Shown one piece after another: positions 1 through 6,028 of a stretch of 8,626 nucleotides of DNA. This DNA comes from CAYRIY01 sp964424335. GTDB lineage: Bacteria; Bacillota; Limnochordia; DTU080; RSA5. The stretch spans positions 1 through 8,626 of the forward strand of contig CAYRIY010000130.1 in assembly GCA_964424335.1 (NCBI GenBank). Reading direction: 5' to 3'. Each line of letters opens with the position of its first letter. Within the stretch, counting starts at the first letter, position 1. The notes under the pieces were generated by a model. That model saw nothing but the letters and a program-made list of their open reading frames with translations, made no database searches and had not been told where the DNA came from. Made by a program: the position numbers and the translations under genes.

Positions 1-1028
1 ACTTTACGGCACTACACACTATCGTCGATCGCGAGCAGGGGGAGTATTTGGGCCATCCAACGACCGTACTCTTAGAGGACGGTCGGACGATTCTTGCCGT
101 GTACCCTAAAGGGCACGGCCGCGGGCCCATTATTCTTAAGAAAAGCGAAGACGGCGGCCGGACGTGGTCGGATCGCCTTCCCGTTCCCGAAAGTTGGGCG
201 ACAAGCAAAGAGACGCCTACAATCCACCGAGTGATCGACCGTGATGGAACAAAGCGGCTGATTCTGTTTTCGGGGCTCTTTCCGATTCGAATGGCCATAT
301 CGACCGACAACGGGGCCAACTGGTCCGACCTCGCCCCGATCGGCGAGTTTGGCGGTATTGTTGCAATGGCGAGTCTGATTCCGCTTCGCCACGGGCCGGG
401 CCATTACTGTGCGTTTTTTCATGATGACGGCCGCTTTTTGAGGAACAGTGGCGTTGCCGACCGCTTCGAGGTGTTCCAAACGGTATCGACCGACGGCGGC
501 CTCACATGGAGCGAGCCGACGCTGGTCACCAACCATCCCAGCGCCGACTTATGCGAACCTGGGGCGATTCGCTCCCCCGATGGAAGCCAGATCGCATTGT
601 TGTTGCGCGAAAACAGCCGACGTTATCGCTCTTTCGTCGTTTTCAGCGATGACGAGGGAGAGCGCTGGACGCCGCCCCAACAATTACCGCTCTCTCTGAC
701 AGGAGATCGCCATGTCGCACGCTACGCCCCCGACGGTCGACTGGTCGTTTCTTTTCGAGACATGGCGCCCGGTTCGCCCACATGGGGCGACTGGGTCGCC
801 TGGGTCGGCACGTACGACGACCTTCTCTCAAGGCGCGACGGAATGTACCGCATCCGCCTGAAAGATAACAAGCACGGTTCAGATTGCGCTTACCCTGGGT
901 TGGAATTGCTCCCTGACGGAACCTTTGTTGCGGTGACGTACGGACACTGGATTCAAGATCAGCCGCCGTTCATCTTGGCCGTCCGGTTTCACCTTGACGA
1001 GTTGGATCAAATCAAGGCGAAAGGTTGA
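1..1028 (+). CDS. Sialidase family protein (BNR/Asp-box beta-propeller), 5' truncated
   Basis: Probably an exo-acting sialidase (neuraminidase) that releases terminal sialic acid from glycoconjugates. The reading frame is open from base 3 with no start before the window edge, and the residues before the first TTG (position 48) read as the normal family N-terminus (IVDREQGEYLGHPTTVLLEDG), so the gene begins upstream. Counting from TTG48, four Asp boxes (S-x-D-x-G-x-T-W type) lie at residues 33-40, 85-92, 147-154 and 200-207, typical of a six-bladed propeller. Likely active-site elements are E170 in LCEPG, R187 in LLLREN, R221/R225 in GDRHVARY, and Y298 near the C-terminus. The signal peptide, if any, is outside the window. 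The stop overlaps the N-acetylneuraminate lyase start by 4 bp (TTGA), which supports sialic acid as substrate. Strict linkage specificity cannot be read here, and other glycan-active members of the fold remain possible. Confidence 0.87.
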   Translation, partial: FTALHTIVDREQGEYLGHPTTVLLEDGRTILAVYPKGHGRGPIILKKSEDGGRTWSDRLPVPESWATSKETPTIHRVIDRDGTKRLILFSGLFPIRMAISTDNGANWSDLAPIGEFGGIVAMASLIPLRHGPGHYCAFFHDDGRFLRNSGVADRFEVFQTVSTDGGLTWSEPTLVTNHPSADLCEPGAIRSPDGSQIALLLRENSRRYRSFVVFSDDEGERWTPPQQLPLSLTGDRHVARYAPDGRLVVSFRDMAPGSPTWGDWVAWVGTYDDLLSRRDGMYRIRLKDNKHGSDCAYPGLELLPDGTFVAVTYGHWIQDQPPFILAVRFHLDELDQIKAKG

Positions 1029-1978
1029 AAAACCACGTGAGGCACGCAGGGGATCAAAGCCAAGCACAAAATACACGAAGCCGATTTCAAGGACTCATAG
1101 CAGCGGCGTTCACACCAATGAATCACGACGGTTCTCTTCGCTTGGACCGAGTGCCGGAGCTGGTCTCACACTTGAAAGGGCAAGGGGTTGCGGGGCTTTA
1201 CGTCTGCGGAAGCACCGGGGAAGGGCCGCTTCTATCCAGCGAAGAGCGCAAAAAGACAGCGGAAGCTTACGTCCAAGCCGCGAAAGGCAAACTTCGAGTG
1301 ATTGTCCACGTCGGACACGATTCACTCGCCGAAGCCACGATGCTTGCCCAGCACGCGGCATCGATCGGCGCTGACGCCATCGCTTCACTTTCCCCCGGAT
1401 ATTTCAAGTGCGACTCGGTCGACACACTCATCGATTGGTTAGGCGCGATCGCTCATCATGCCGCTCCCCTTCCACTTTATTACTACCACATACCATCGAT
1501 GAGCGGCCATTCGTATAGCATGACGGAACTCTTGGAAAAGGCGCCGACGCGACTTCCGACATTAGCCGGGATTAAATACACCGCCACCGACTTGGCAGAA
1601 TTCCAAGCGTGTGTAGAATTGTCAAACGGAAGATACGACCTCTACTTCGGTGTCGATGAGATGTTACTCAGCGCTGTGGCGGTAGGCGCCAGCGGTGCGG
1701 TGGGCAGTACGTATAACTTCGCCGCGCATTTGTATCTCAGCATGGTTGAGGCGTATTTTTCCGGAAAGTTTGAAAAAGCCCGTCGCCTCCAGGCCCAAGC
1801 CGTCCACATGGTCTCAGTCTTGAAGCGCTATCGAGGGATGCCGGGGATCAAAGCAGCGATGAAACTGGTGGGGCTCGATTGTGGACCAAACCGTCCGCCC
1901 CTGAACACGCTCACAGAAGAAGAGACCATCGCAATGAAACACGAACTCGCGAGGTGGCTGTCGATGGCGAGCACGTGA
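1025..1978 (+). CDS. nanA: N-acetylneuraminate lyase (DHDPS/NAL aldolase family)
   Basis: Cytoplasmic class I aldolase that splits N-acetylneuraminate into N-acetylmannosamine and pyruvate. The 317-residue product is a complete TIM barrel of usual length. Key elements are GSTGE at 62-66 (pyruvate carboxylate binding), YYYHIP at 152-157 with Y154 as the expected catalytic tyrosine, GIK at 182-184 with K184 as the Schiff-base lysine, and FGVDE...GAVGSTYN at 208-231. The last motif separates NAL-type members from dihydrodipicolinate synthases. The TTG start at 1025 overlaps the sialidase stop (TTGA), indicating translational coupling, and a weak GGCGAAAGG precedes it. A GTG at 1037 is an alternative, and the first ~20 residues are not conserved-looking. 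The gene follows a sialidase and precedes a sugar-binding protein, so it fits a sialic-acid catabolic operon. A keto-sugar-acid aldolase of the same superfamily is the main alternative. Confidence 0.9.
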   Translation: MKNHVRHAGDQSQAQNTRSRFQGLIAAAFTPMNHDGSLRLDRVPELVSHLKGQGVAGLYVCGSTGEGPLLSSEERKKTAEAYVQAAKGKLRVIVHVGHDSLAEATMLAQHAASIGADAIASLSPGYFKCDSVDTLIDWLGAIAHHAAPLPLYYYHIPSMSGHSYSMTELLEKAPTRLPTLAGIKYTATDLAEFQACVELSNGRYDLYFGVDEMLLSAVAVGASGAVGSTYNFAAHLYLSMVEAYFSGKFEKARRLQAQAVHMVSVLKRYRGMPGIKAAMKLVGLDCGPNRPPLNTLTEEETIAMKHELARWLSMAST

Positions 1979-1985
1979 AGGAGGA
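1978..1985 (+). promoter_or_regulatory. Strong ribosome binding site for an alternative start at TTG1989
   Basis: AAGGAGGA overlaps the last base of the lyase stop codon and lies 4 nt before an in-frame TTG at 1989. It could start a 34-residue longer form of the sugar-binding protein or help ribosomes re-initiate in the operon. The spacing is short. Confidence 0.4.
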
Positions 1986-2090
1986 TCTTTGGAAGAGCGA
2001 TCGTGGAGGTGGTTGGCTAACGAAAACAGCGATTCGTTTTTCGAGTTCCCCGTTTCTTCGCACATCGATACTTCAAGGGAGGTTGTAGTC

Positions 2091-3350
2091 TTGAAGCAGT
2101 TTCGACGCATTCTTGGTTGTCTCATTGGACTCGCCCTGGCACTTCCGGGAATTACCACCGCTCAGGTGAAGCTGGTCTACACAAACAACGTGAGCCAGGT
2201 GACCGCCAACGTCGAACAGCAATTAATCGAAATGTTTATGGCGGAGAATCCCGGCATTGAAGTCGAATACCGCAACGCACCCATAAGTCCGGAACAACTG
2301 GTATTATGGAACGTCGGCGGCACAGGTCCCGACGTATTCATGGTGCACAGCCACACGGTCAGCGAGCTCGTCGACCTTGACCTCTTGGCGCCGCTTACCG
2401 AGCATGCGTTGCGCGACGACGAACTGAGTATCGACGACATCTTTCCCGAAGCCGTCGAGGAGTTTTCACACAACGGCGTGCTCTTTGGCATCCCGTATGA
2501 ATATCATTTGGTCGCCGCACTATACTACAACGCCAATGCGTTCGCAGAGTCCGGTCTCGCCCCGCCACCCGCCGAATGGCCATGGACCCAATTTCTACAT
2601 GATGCCACAAAGCTCAAGCGGTTTGATGGCAACGAGGTGAGCAGGTGGCCGATCTACACGTACCACCCTCTCAACTTTGTTCACAGCTGGGGTGGCGCCC
2701 TGGTCGACGATTGGCAAAACCCAACCGACACGCGCATCGACTCACCTGAATCGATTGCCGGGTATGAAGCCTACGTCGACTTGGTAACATTGGAATACTC
2801 GCCCCATACGGCGAACTATACTGAGGGTTTCTTATCAGGCAATCTCGCGATGGTGATTAGCGGACTTTGGGGTTCGTACTCCTTTGTCGGCGCCGACTTT
2901 GCTTGGGACGTTACGCTTCCCCCGCTGGGCGACGGGCCCTCGGGAGGCCGCGGCTACGAATTTGTCAGCCGTGCCATGGCGATGAACCCCAACACCAAAC
3001 ACCCTGAAGAAGCTTACAAGCTCCTTAAATTCCTCGCCTACGACGAACGAGCGCTCACGACCCGGGCCCTTTCGATTGCATCTCAAGGCGTTCAGGGTGA
3101 TATGCCTGCCCGAATCTCCGTCGCCCGGGGCGAGGCGTTTCTCTCCAATGCTCTCGGTCCCAAAGGCAAATTGCTCATGCTGAATGTTGCCGACGACGTT
3201 TACCGTATGCCGCGCCATCCCGAAGCCCGCACCATCTTTTCGTTAGCCAACCAAGTAGCGGGTCGAGCGATCAACGGTGAGCCGGTATCCAACGTCGCCA
3301 TCAGCGTGGCGGACCAGATTCGAGGAATCCTGAGCCAAAGTCAAGAATAA
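2091..3350 (+). CDS. ABC transporter extracellular sugar-binding protein (family 1)
   Basis: Secreted solute-binding protein of the carbohydrate (CUT1-like) ABC uptake class. It would capture a sugar outside the membrane and deliver it to a permease. From TTG2091 the product is 419 residues, normal for the family. A Sec signal peptide is clear: KQFRR n-region, hydrophobic core about residues 8-19, and a likely cleavage ITTA|QVK after residue 24. The mature start VKLVYTNN and the later GTGPDVFMVHSHTVSELV and WTQFLHDATKL segments match the two-lobe fold. I chose TTG2091 because AAGGGAGGT at 2075-2083 sits 7 nt upstream and the signal peptide begins there. A second in-frame TTG at 1989, with AAGGAGG four bases before it, would add 34 polar residues. 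It lies 112 bp after the lyase, so probably in the same operon. No permease or ATPase gene follows. The ligand is unknown; sialic acid is an inference from context. Confidence 0.86.
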   Translation: MKQFRRILGCLIGLALALPGITTAQVKLVYTNNVSQVTANVEQQLIEMFMAENPGIEVEYRNAPISPEQLVLWNVGGTGPDVFMVHSHTVSELVDLDLLAPLTEHALRDDELSIDDIFPEAVEEFSHNGVLFGIPYEYHLVAALYYNANAFAESGLAPPPAEWPWTQFLHDATKLKRFDGNEVSRWPIYTYHPLNFVHSWGGALVDDWQNPTDTRIDSPESIAGYEAYVDLVTLEYSPHTANYTEGFLSGNLAMVISGLWGSYSFVGADFAWDVTLPPLGDGPSGGRGYEFVSRAMAMNPNTKHPEEAYKLLKFLAYDERALTTRALSIASQGVQGDMPARISVARGEAFLSNALGPKGKLLMLNVADDVYRMPRHPEARTIFSLANQVAGRAINGEPVSNVAISVADQIRGILSQSQE

Positions 3351-3395
3351 GCACCGCTTTGCTTGTTAAACTGTACGACTGATCCTGACCGACAG

Positions 3396-3426
3396 GGTTA
3401 CACACCCTTTCCAAGGCGCCCGGGAG
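3396..3426 (+). repeat. Direct repeat copy A flanking the PhyH/PF14100 pair
   Basis: A 31-bp block starting GGTTACACA and ending GGGAG matches the 29-bp block at 5715-5743 in the same orientation at 26 of 31 aligned columns (two 1-base gaps). The 5' part can fold as AGGGT-TACAC-ACCCT (3394-3408), and the 3' part overlaps the left arm of the terminator-like hairpin. Confidence 0.45.
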
Positions 3427-3440
3427 TTCGCCCGGGCGTC
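3415..3440 (+). terminator. GC-rich hairpin after the sialic-acid operon
   Basis: A perfect 8-bp stem CGCCCGGG / CCCGGGCG (3417-3424 with 3431-3438) closes a 6-nt loop. It extends by a G-T and a G-C pair to 3415/3440. It lies 64 bp past the binding-protein stop and is followed by a T-containing GTCTTTC but no long T run. It is likely a weak intrinsic terminator or a 3'-end stabilising hairpin. Confidence 0.55.
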
Positions 3441-3605
3441 GTCTTTCGCGCCGCAGCCATGGCCGAAAATCGAAAAACCCTGGCCTAAACTCACAAAGGC
3501 CGGCGAGGCGAACTTTCGGAAATCTATCTCCCGAAACGTCCACTAGGAGCGCCGACCAAAATGGTCGATTTCCACACAAGCTCCTGGAAAGAGCAACAGA
3601 CGCCT
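3441..3605. other. Intergenic stretch upstream of the dioxygenase with two short inverted repeats
   Basis: No gene is supported here. It holds TTTCGG / CCGAAA arms (3514-3519 and 3531-3536, 11-nt spacer) and the palindrome CGACCA-AAA-TGGTCG (3553-3567), which ends 55 bp before the dioxygenase start and could be an operator. I see no convincing -35/-10 pair. Confidence 0.35.
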
Positions 3606-3622
3606 AAAGGAGGAGCGATTGC

Positions 3623-4438
3623 GTGCTTACCAAAGAGCAGCTCGACTTTTACAACGAGAACGGGTACGTGCTGGTTCGTGGCCTTTTGACTCCCGAGGAG
3701 GCGGCCGCTTTCCGTGAGGAGGCGCACGCCCTCATTGACCGCCTGCGGAAAGTGCGAGAGGTCGACGCGACATGGGGGAGCGCACGTAGAATGAAAGGGG
3801 CCGAACAGACGCAGCTGCTCCACTGCCATGACGTCCAGTTTTACTCGGCCGCCTTTTCCCGGCTCATCGTCGACGATCGGTTGACGAGCGCAGCCAGCTC
3901 CATCGTCGGCCCGAACGTCCAGCTCCACCACACCAAGATGTTCATCAAGCCGCCGGAGAAGGGATCGCCCTTTCCCATGCACCAGGATTGCCCGTTCTTC
4001 CCTCACGACAATCACACGATGTTCGCCGCCATCATTCACTTTGACGACGCACCGGAAGAAAAAGGCTGCGTGCGGGTGGTCCCGGGCAGCCACAAGCTGG
4101 GCCCCATTCCACACATTCGAGAAGGCGGATGGCACCTCTCTCCGGACGAGTACCCCGTCGAGGAAGCGCTCCCGTGCCCGGCCAAGGCGGGCGACGTGCT
4201 CTTCTTCAGCTACCTCACAATACACGGCTCGGGCGTGAACACGAGCAGCGAGGCCAGGACGACGCTCCTCGTCCAGATGCGGGATCCGCTCGACCCGCCG
4301 TCGATCCGCACACACGAGTCGCGCGGCCAGGGCATGATGCTCCGGGGAATCGACCCGTCGTGCTGCACCGTCGTACCTTCGAGCGAAGCGGGAGACAAGC
4401 CGCAGGTGAGCATGGGTGGAGCGATGGGCATGATGTAA
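3623..4438 (+). CDS. Phytanoyl-CoA dioxygenase (PhyH) family Fe(II)/2-oxoglutarate oxygenase
   Basis: Cytoplasmic non-haem iron, 2-oxoglutarate-dependent hydroxylase with a double-stranded beta-helix fold. The product is 271 residues, usual for bacterial PhyH proteins. The N-terminus LTKEQLDFYNENGYVLVRGLLTPEEAAAFREE is the classic family opening. The iron ligands are H120 and D122 (MHQD) and distal H201 (TIHGSG). R212, eleven residues later, is the expected 2-oxoglutarate anchor. The motif GCVRVVPGSHKLG at 148-160 is also typical. The GTG start is set by AAAGGAGGAG at 3606-3615, about 9 nt upstream of position 3623. The substrate is not evident, because bacterial members act on many small molecules and the family name should not be read as phytanoyl-CoA activity. 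The gene is monocistronic in the window and convergent with the PF14100 gene 29 bp away. The C-terminal tail after about residue 253 is short and methionine-rich. Confidence 0.9.
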   Translation: MLTKEQLDFYNENGYVLVRGLLTPEEAAAFREEAHALIDRLRKVREVDATWGSARRMKGAEQTQLLHCHDVQFYSAAFSRLIVDDRLTSAASSIVGPNVQLHHTKMFIKPPEKGSPFPMHQDCPFFPHDNHTMFAAIIHFDDAPEEKGCVRVVPGSHKLGPIPHIREGGWHLSPDEYPVEEALPCPAKAGDVLFFSYLTIHGSGVNTSSEARTTLLVQMRDPLDPPSIRTHESRGQGMMLRGIDPSCCTVVPSSEAGDKPQVSMGGAMGMM

Positions 4439-4467
4439 CGCCCACCGCTCGACCGTCTGCTCGAGAT
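4439..4467. other. 29-bp gap between convergent genes
   Basis: The two stop codons face each other with only 29 bp between them and no hairpin followed by a T run on either strand. Transcripts probably overlap unless termination is Rho-dependent. Confidence 0.4.
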
Positions 4468-5646
4468 TTACGCCAGCCGCGCCTTGGGCGGGTTGGCAAA
4501 TGCGAGGAAATGCGCTTTCATGTGACCGGCCGCGGCGTCTCCTTCGTGGATCAGCACCCGGTAGCGAAACGTCACCGTTTCGCCGGCGCCGATCCTCATC
4601 GAGCCGTCGCGGCTCTTGTCTTTGTAGAAGTAGGAAAGGCCGAAGGGGTTTGCCGTCATCAGTCCATAGTTGCGCACGTGCCAGTGCGTCGGATACCTTG
4701 GATTGGACGGATGATCGATCACGCCGATCCCGGCGATCAACGGGCCGCCATCGGTTTGAACGGGGCCTGAGTAGTGGCACCAGGGCGCAGGCCGACCCCA
4801 GCACTCCGCTTCTCCCTTGGCGCCGGTTCCCGTTTCGATCGTCCCTGCATCTTTGGCGTCCATCGTCGACGCGACGCGCACCGAAAGGAGGCCGCCTTCC
4901 TTCGTATCGCCGAAGACGACGTCCCCTTGATCGGCCGTAAAGACGACGTCTGCGTCAAACATCCGCACGTGGTCGGGCAATGCATAGATGCGTAGGCGCG
5001 TCTCCTGACGCAGCAGCGGCTTTTCCGCCGCGTCCACCCAGGTGTTTTCGGCCCATAGATCGCCGTATACGGGGCCCCCGGCAAGTTTCGCAAACGATTG
5101 GTGACGCGTCCTACCGTGGTTGCCGTCTTCGCTCCAGTTGTCTACGCCGTTGACGTCCCCGTGCGTAAAGTAGATCGACTTATGGTGCGGGTGGTCGTGC
5201 GGCTCGCCCGGCACGTCGTCCCGCATGGGGAAATTGCGCGTTACCGTAGCGCCGCCAGGCCCGACGACCGGGTATAGGTACGGGCGGGCCCACTCCTTGC
5301 CGTAGACGTACTGAGTAAACGAGCGCCCGTTGATCGCGACATCCACCCGATCGCCCGGCCGGTCGGCAAACGCCACCCGCTCGGAGACTTCCGCGGCCTC
5401 AAGCGTAAAGCGGCGCACTTCGCCCGCCTCTAGACTGGGAATGAGAAACGTGATGTGAGCGCCATCGCCCGTCCGCTCGACTTGAACGGGATAGCTGAGC
5501 CCCGTCTCATCCTTGACAACGAATCCTCCGCCGCCGGCGACCGCTTCGGCGTCGGCCTCTGCAAGCTTGCACGTTACCGGCGTCCACCGACGCGGGTGCG
5601 GACCTGCGTCGACTTCGATTGTCCGGCCATTCAAAAGATCGCTCAA
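4468..5646 (-). CDS. PF14100 (DUF6807, 'PmoA-like') family protein
   Basis: Member of the family often labelled 'PmoA' in databases. Despite the name it shows no relation to membrane methane monooxygenase: there are no transmembrane helices here. The molecular role is not established to my knowledge; in other genomes these genes often sit with sugar oxidoreductases and glycosidases. From TTG5646 the product is 392 residues. The hallmark PHDHPHHKSIYFTHGDVNGVD spans about 149-169, with a His-rich cluster (H150, H152, H154, H155) suited to metal or carbohydrate binding. Further family segments are GDTKEGGLLSVRVA (246-259), ECWGRPAPWCHYSG (281-294) and THWHVRNYGL (320-329). I chose TTG5646 because AAAGGGG on the minus strand (5658-5664) lies 11 nt upstream; the frame stays open to an ATG at 5733, but the extra 29 residues are Arg-rich and unlike the family. 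No signal peptide is seen. Confidence 0.82.
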   Translation of the reverse strand: MSDLLNGRTIEVDAGPHPRRWTPVTCKLAEADAEAVAGGGGFVVKDETGLSYPVQVERTGDGAHITFLIPSLEAGEVRRFTLEAAEVSERVAFADRPGDRVDVAINGRSFTQYVYGKEWARPYLYPVVGPGGATVTRNFPMRDDVPGEPHDHPHHKSIYFTHGDVNGVDNWSEDGNHGRTRHQSFAKLAGGPVYGDLWAENTWVDAAEKPLLRQETRLRIYALPDHVRMFDADVVFTADQGDVVFGDTKEGGLLSVRVASTMDAKDAGTIETGTGAKGEAECWGRPAPWCHYSGPVQTDGGPLIAGIGVIDHPSNPRYPTHWHVRNYGLMTANPFGLSYFYKDKSRDGSMRIGAGETVTFRYRVLIHEGDAAAGHMKAHFLAFANPPKARLA

Positions 5647-5714
5647 AACTGCCAAGACCCCTTTCAACACGTTCACGTGATACCGTGATGCCCTGATGCT
5701 GCGATGCCGTCTAA

Positions 5715-5743
5715 GGTTACACATCCTTCGCAAGGGCCGGGAG
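5715..5743 (+). repeat. Direct repeat copy B flanking the PhyH/PF14100 pair
   Basis: Partner of the block at 3396-3426: GGTTACACA, then one mismatch, CCTT, two mismatches, CAAGG, and GCC...GGGAG with two gaps. It lies 69 bp upstream of the proposed PF14100 gene start, so the two copies bracket about 2.3 kb containing both convergent genes. Confidence 0.45.
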
Positions 5744-5774
5744 CACTTCCTTCACACAATGGTTTCAACTGGTT

Positions 5775-5790
5775 TGTAATTCGAATTACA
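5775..5790. promoter_or_regulatory. 16-bp perfect palindrome, probable operator 1
   Basis: TGTAATTCGAATTACA is its own reverse complement over all 16 bases and contains GTAAT-N4-ATTAC. It lies 129 bp upstream of the PF14100 start and 239 bp upstream of the Uma2 start, in an AT-rich stretch. It has the form of a binding site for a dimeric regulator; the protein is not identifiable here. Confidence 0.55.
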
Positions 5791-5809
5791 CAGTTACAAG
5801 GTTACAACG
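5786..5809. repeat. Three tandem octamers of the form TTACAMRG
   Basis: TTACACAG, TTACAAGG and TTACAACG follow each other without gaps at 5786, 5794 and 5802. The first overlaps palindrome 1 and the last abuts palindrome 2. The 8-bp register is exact. Confidence 0.6.
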
Positions 5810-5823
5810 TAATCGGCATTACG
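5808..5823. promoter_or_regulatory. Second GTAAT-N4-ATTAC palindrome, probable operator 2
   Basis: CGTAAT-CGGC-ATTACG has perfect 6-bp arms and the same GTAAT-N4-ATTAC core as the palindrome at 5775-5790. The centres are 33 bp apart, close to three helical turns, so both would face the same side of the DNA. Confidence 0.55.
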
Positions 5824-5841
5824 TGTTTTAGGGGGAGTAGC

Positions 5842-5886
5842 GTGGGCCAAGCGAGTGATCGCTACGGTGTATTGCGCGCCCTGTGA
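5842..5886 (+). CDS. Possible 14-codon leader peptide
   Basis: GTG at 5842 opens a short frame reading MGQASDRYGVLRAL and ends at TGA 5884-5886. GGGGGAG at 5831-5837 could serve as a ribosome binding site, with a short 4-nt gap. Arms GTAGCG (5837-5842) and CGCTAC (5860-5865) could fold over the start. No homology is recognised and it may be chance. Confidence 0.2.
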   Translation: MGQASDRYGVLRAL

Positions 5887-5900
5887 TTGGCATCTAATAT
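5872..5900 (+). promoter_or_regulatory. Weak sigma-70-like promoter candidate for the Uma2 gene
   Basis: TTGCGC (5872-5877), a 17-bp spacer, and TAATAT (5895-5900) have ideal spacing but match the consensus at only 3/6 and 4/6 positions. It would give a leader of roughly 120 nt before Uma2. Confidence 0.28.
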
Positions 5901-5939
5901 GGAGGTGATGTAACCGCGAAGTTTTATCTGAACTTTCGC
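5901..5939 (+). other. Orphan consensus Shine-Dalgarno with start-stop codons and a downstream hairpin
   Basis: GGAGGTGAT at 5901-5909 is a near-full match to the anti-Shine-Dalgarno, yet it is followed by ATG (5908-5910) and directly by TAA (5911-5913), with no open frame. Just after it GCGAAGTT (5916-5923) pairs with AACTTTCGC (5931-5939) around a 7-nt loop with one bulged T. It could be a leader control element or a decayed gene start. Confidence 0.3.
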
Positions 5940-6028
5940 ATTGTCCCACAGGAAAACTGTCACGAGAGGCCCAAATGATGAAAGGAGCGACGTCATCGTT
6001 GACCGACTCGGAGAATGGAGGAAAGCCA

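Noticed and set aside
2109..2120. Lipoprotein lipobox (ILGC) in the binding protein
   Set aside because: The cysteine is residue 10, before the hydrophobic core, so it is too early. A signal peptidase I site after ITTA fits better.
3524..4804. Long minus-strand open frame opposite the dioxygenase (426 codons)
   Set aside because: Its translation is Arg-rich low-complexity without any recognisable domain. It overlaps two well-supported genes and reflects GC-rich third positions of the sense gene.
4468..5646. Particulate methane monooxygenase subunit PmoA
   Set aside because: The protein is soluble-looking with no membrane helices and matches the unrelated PF14100 family; the name is a database carry-over.
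5647..5733. Upstream extension of the PF14100 gene to ATG5733
   Set aside because: It would add 29 Arg-rich residues without a ribosome site and would reach into the direct repeat; TTG5646 has AAAGGGG upstream.
5829..5842. yybP-ykoY manganese riboswitch suggested by GGGGGAGTAGC
   Set aside because: The first conserved element fits, but no CGTCA-type loop or closing strand occurs at the normal distance, and the downstream gene is Uma2 rather than a metal transporter.
5901..5918. Antisense fragment of the 16S rRNA 3' end
   Set aside because: GGAGGTGAT plus a few similar bases resembles it, but the match stops after about 18 bp with several mismatches; it is better read as a Shine-Dalgarno sequence.
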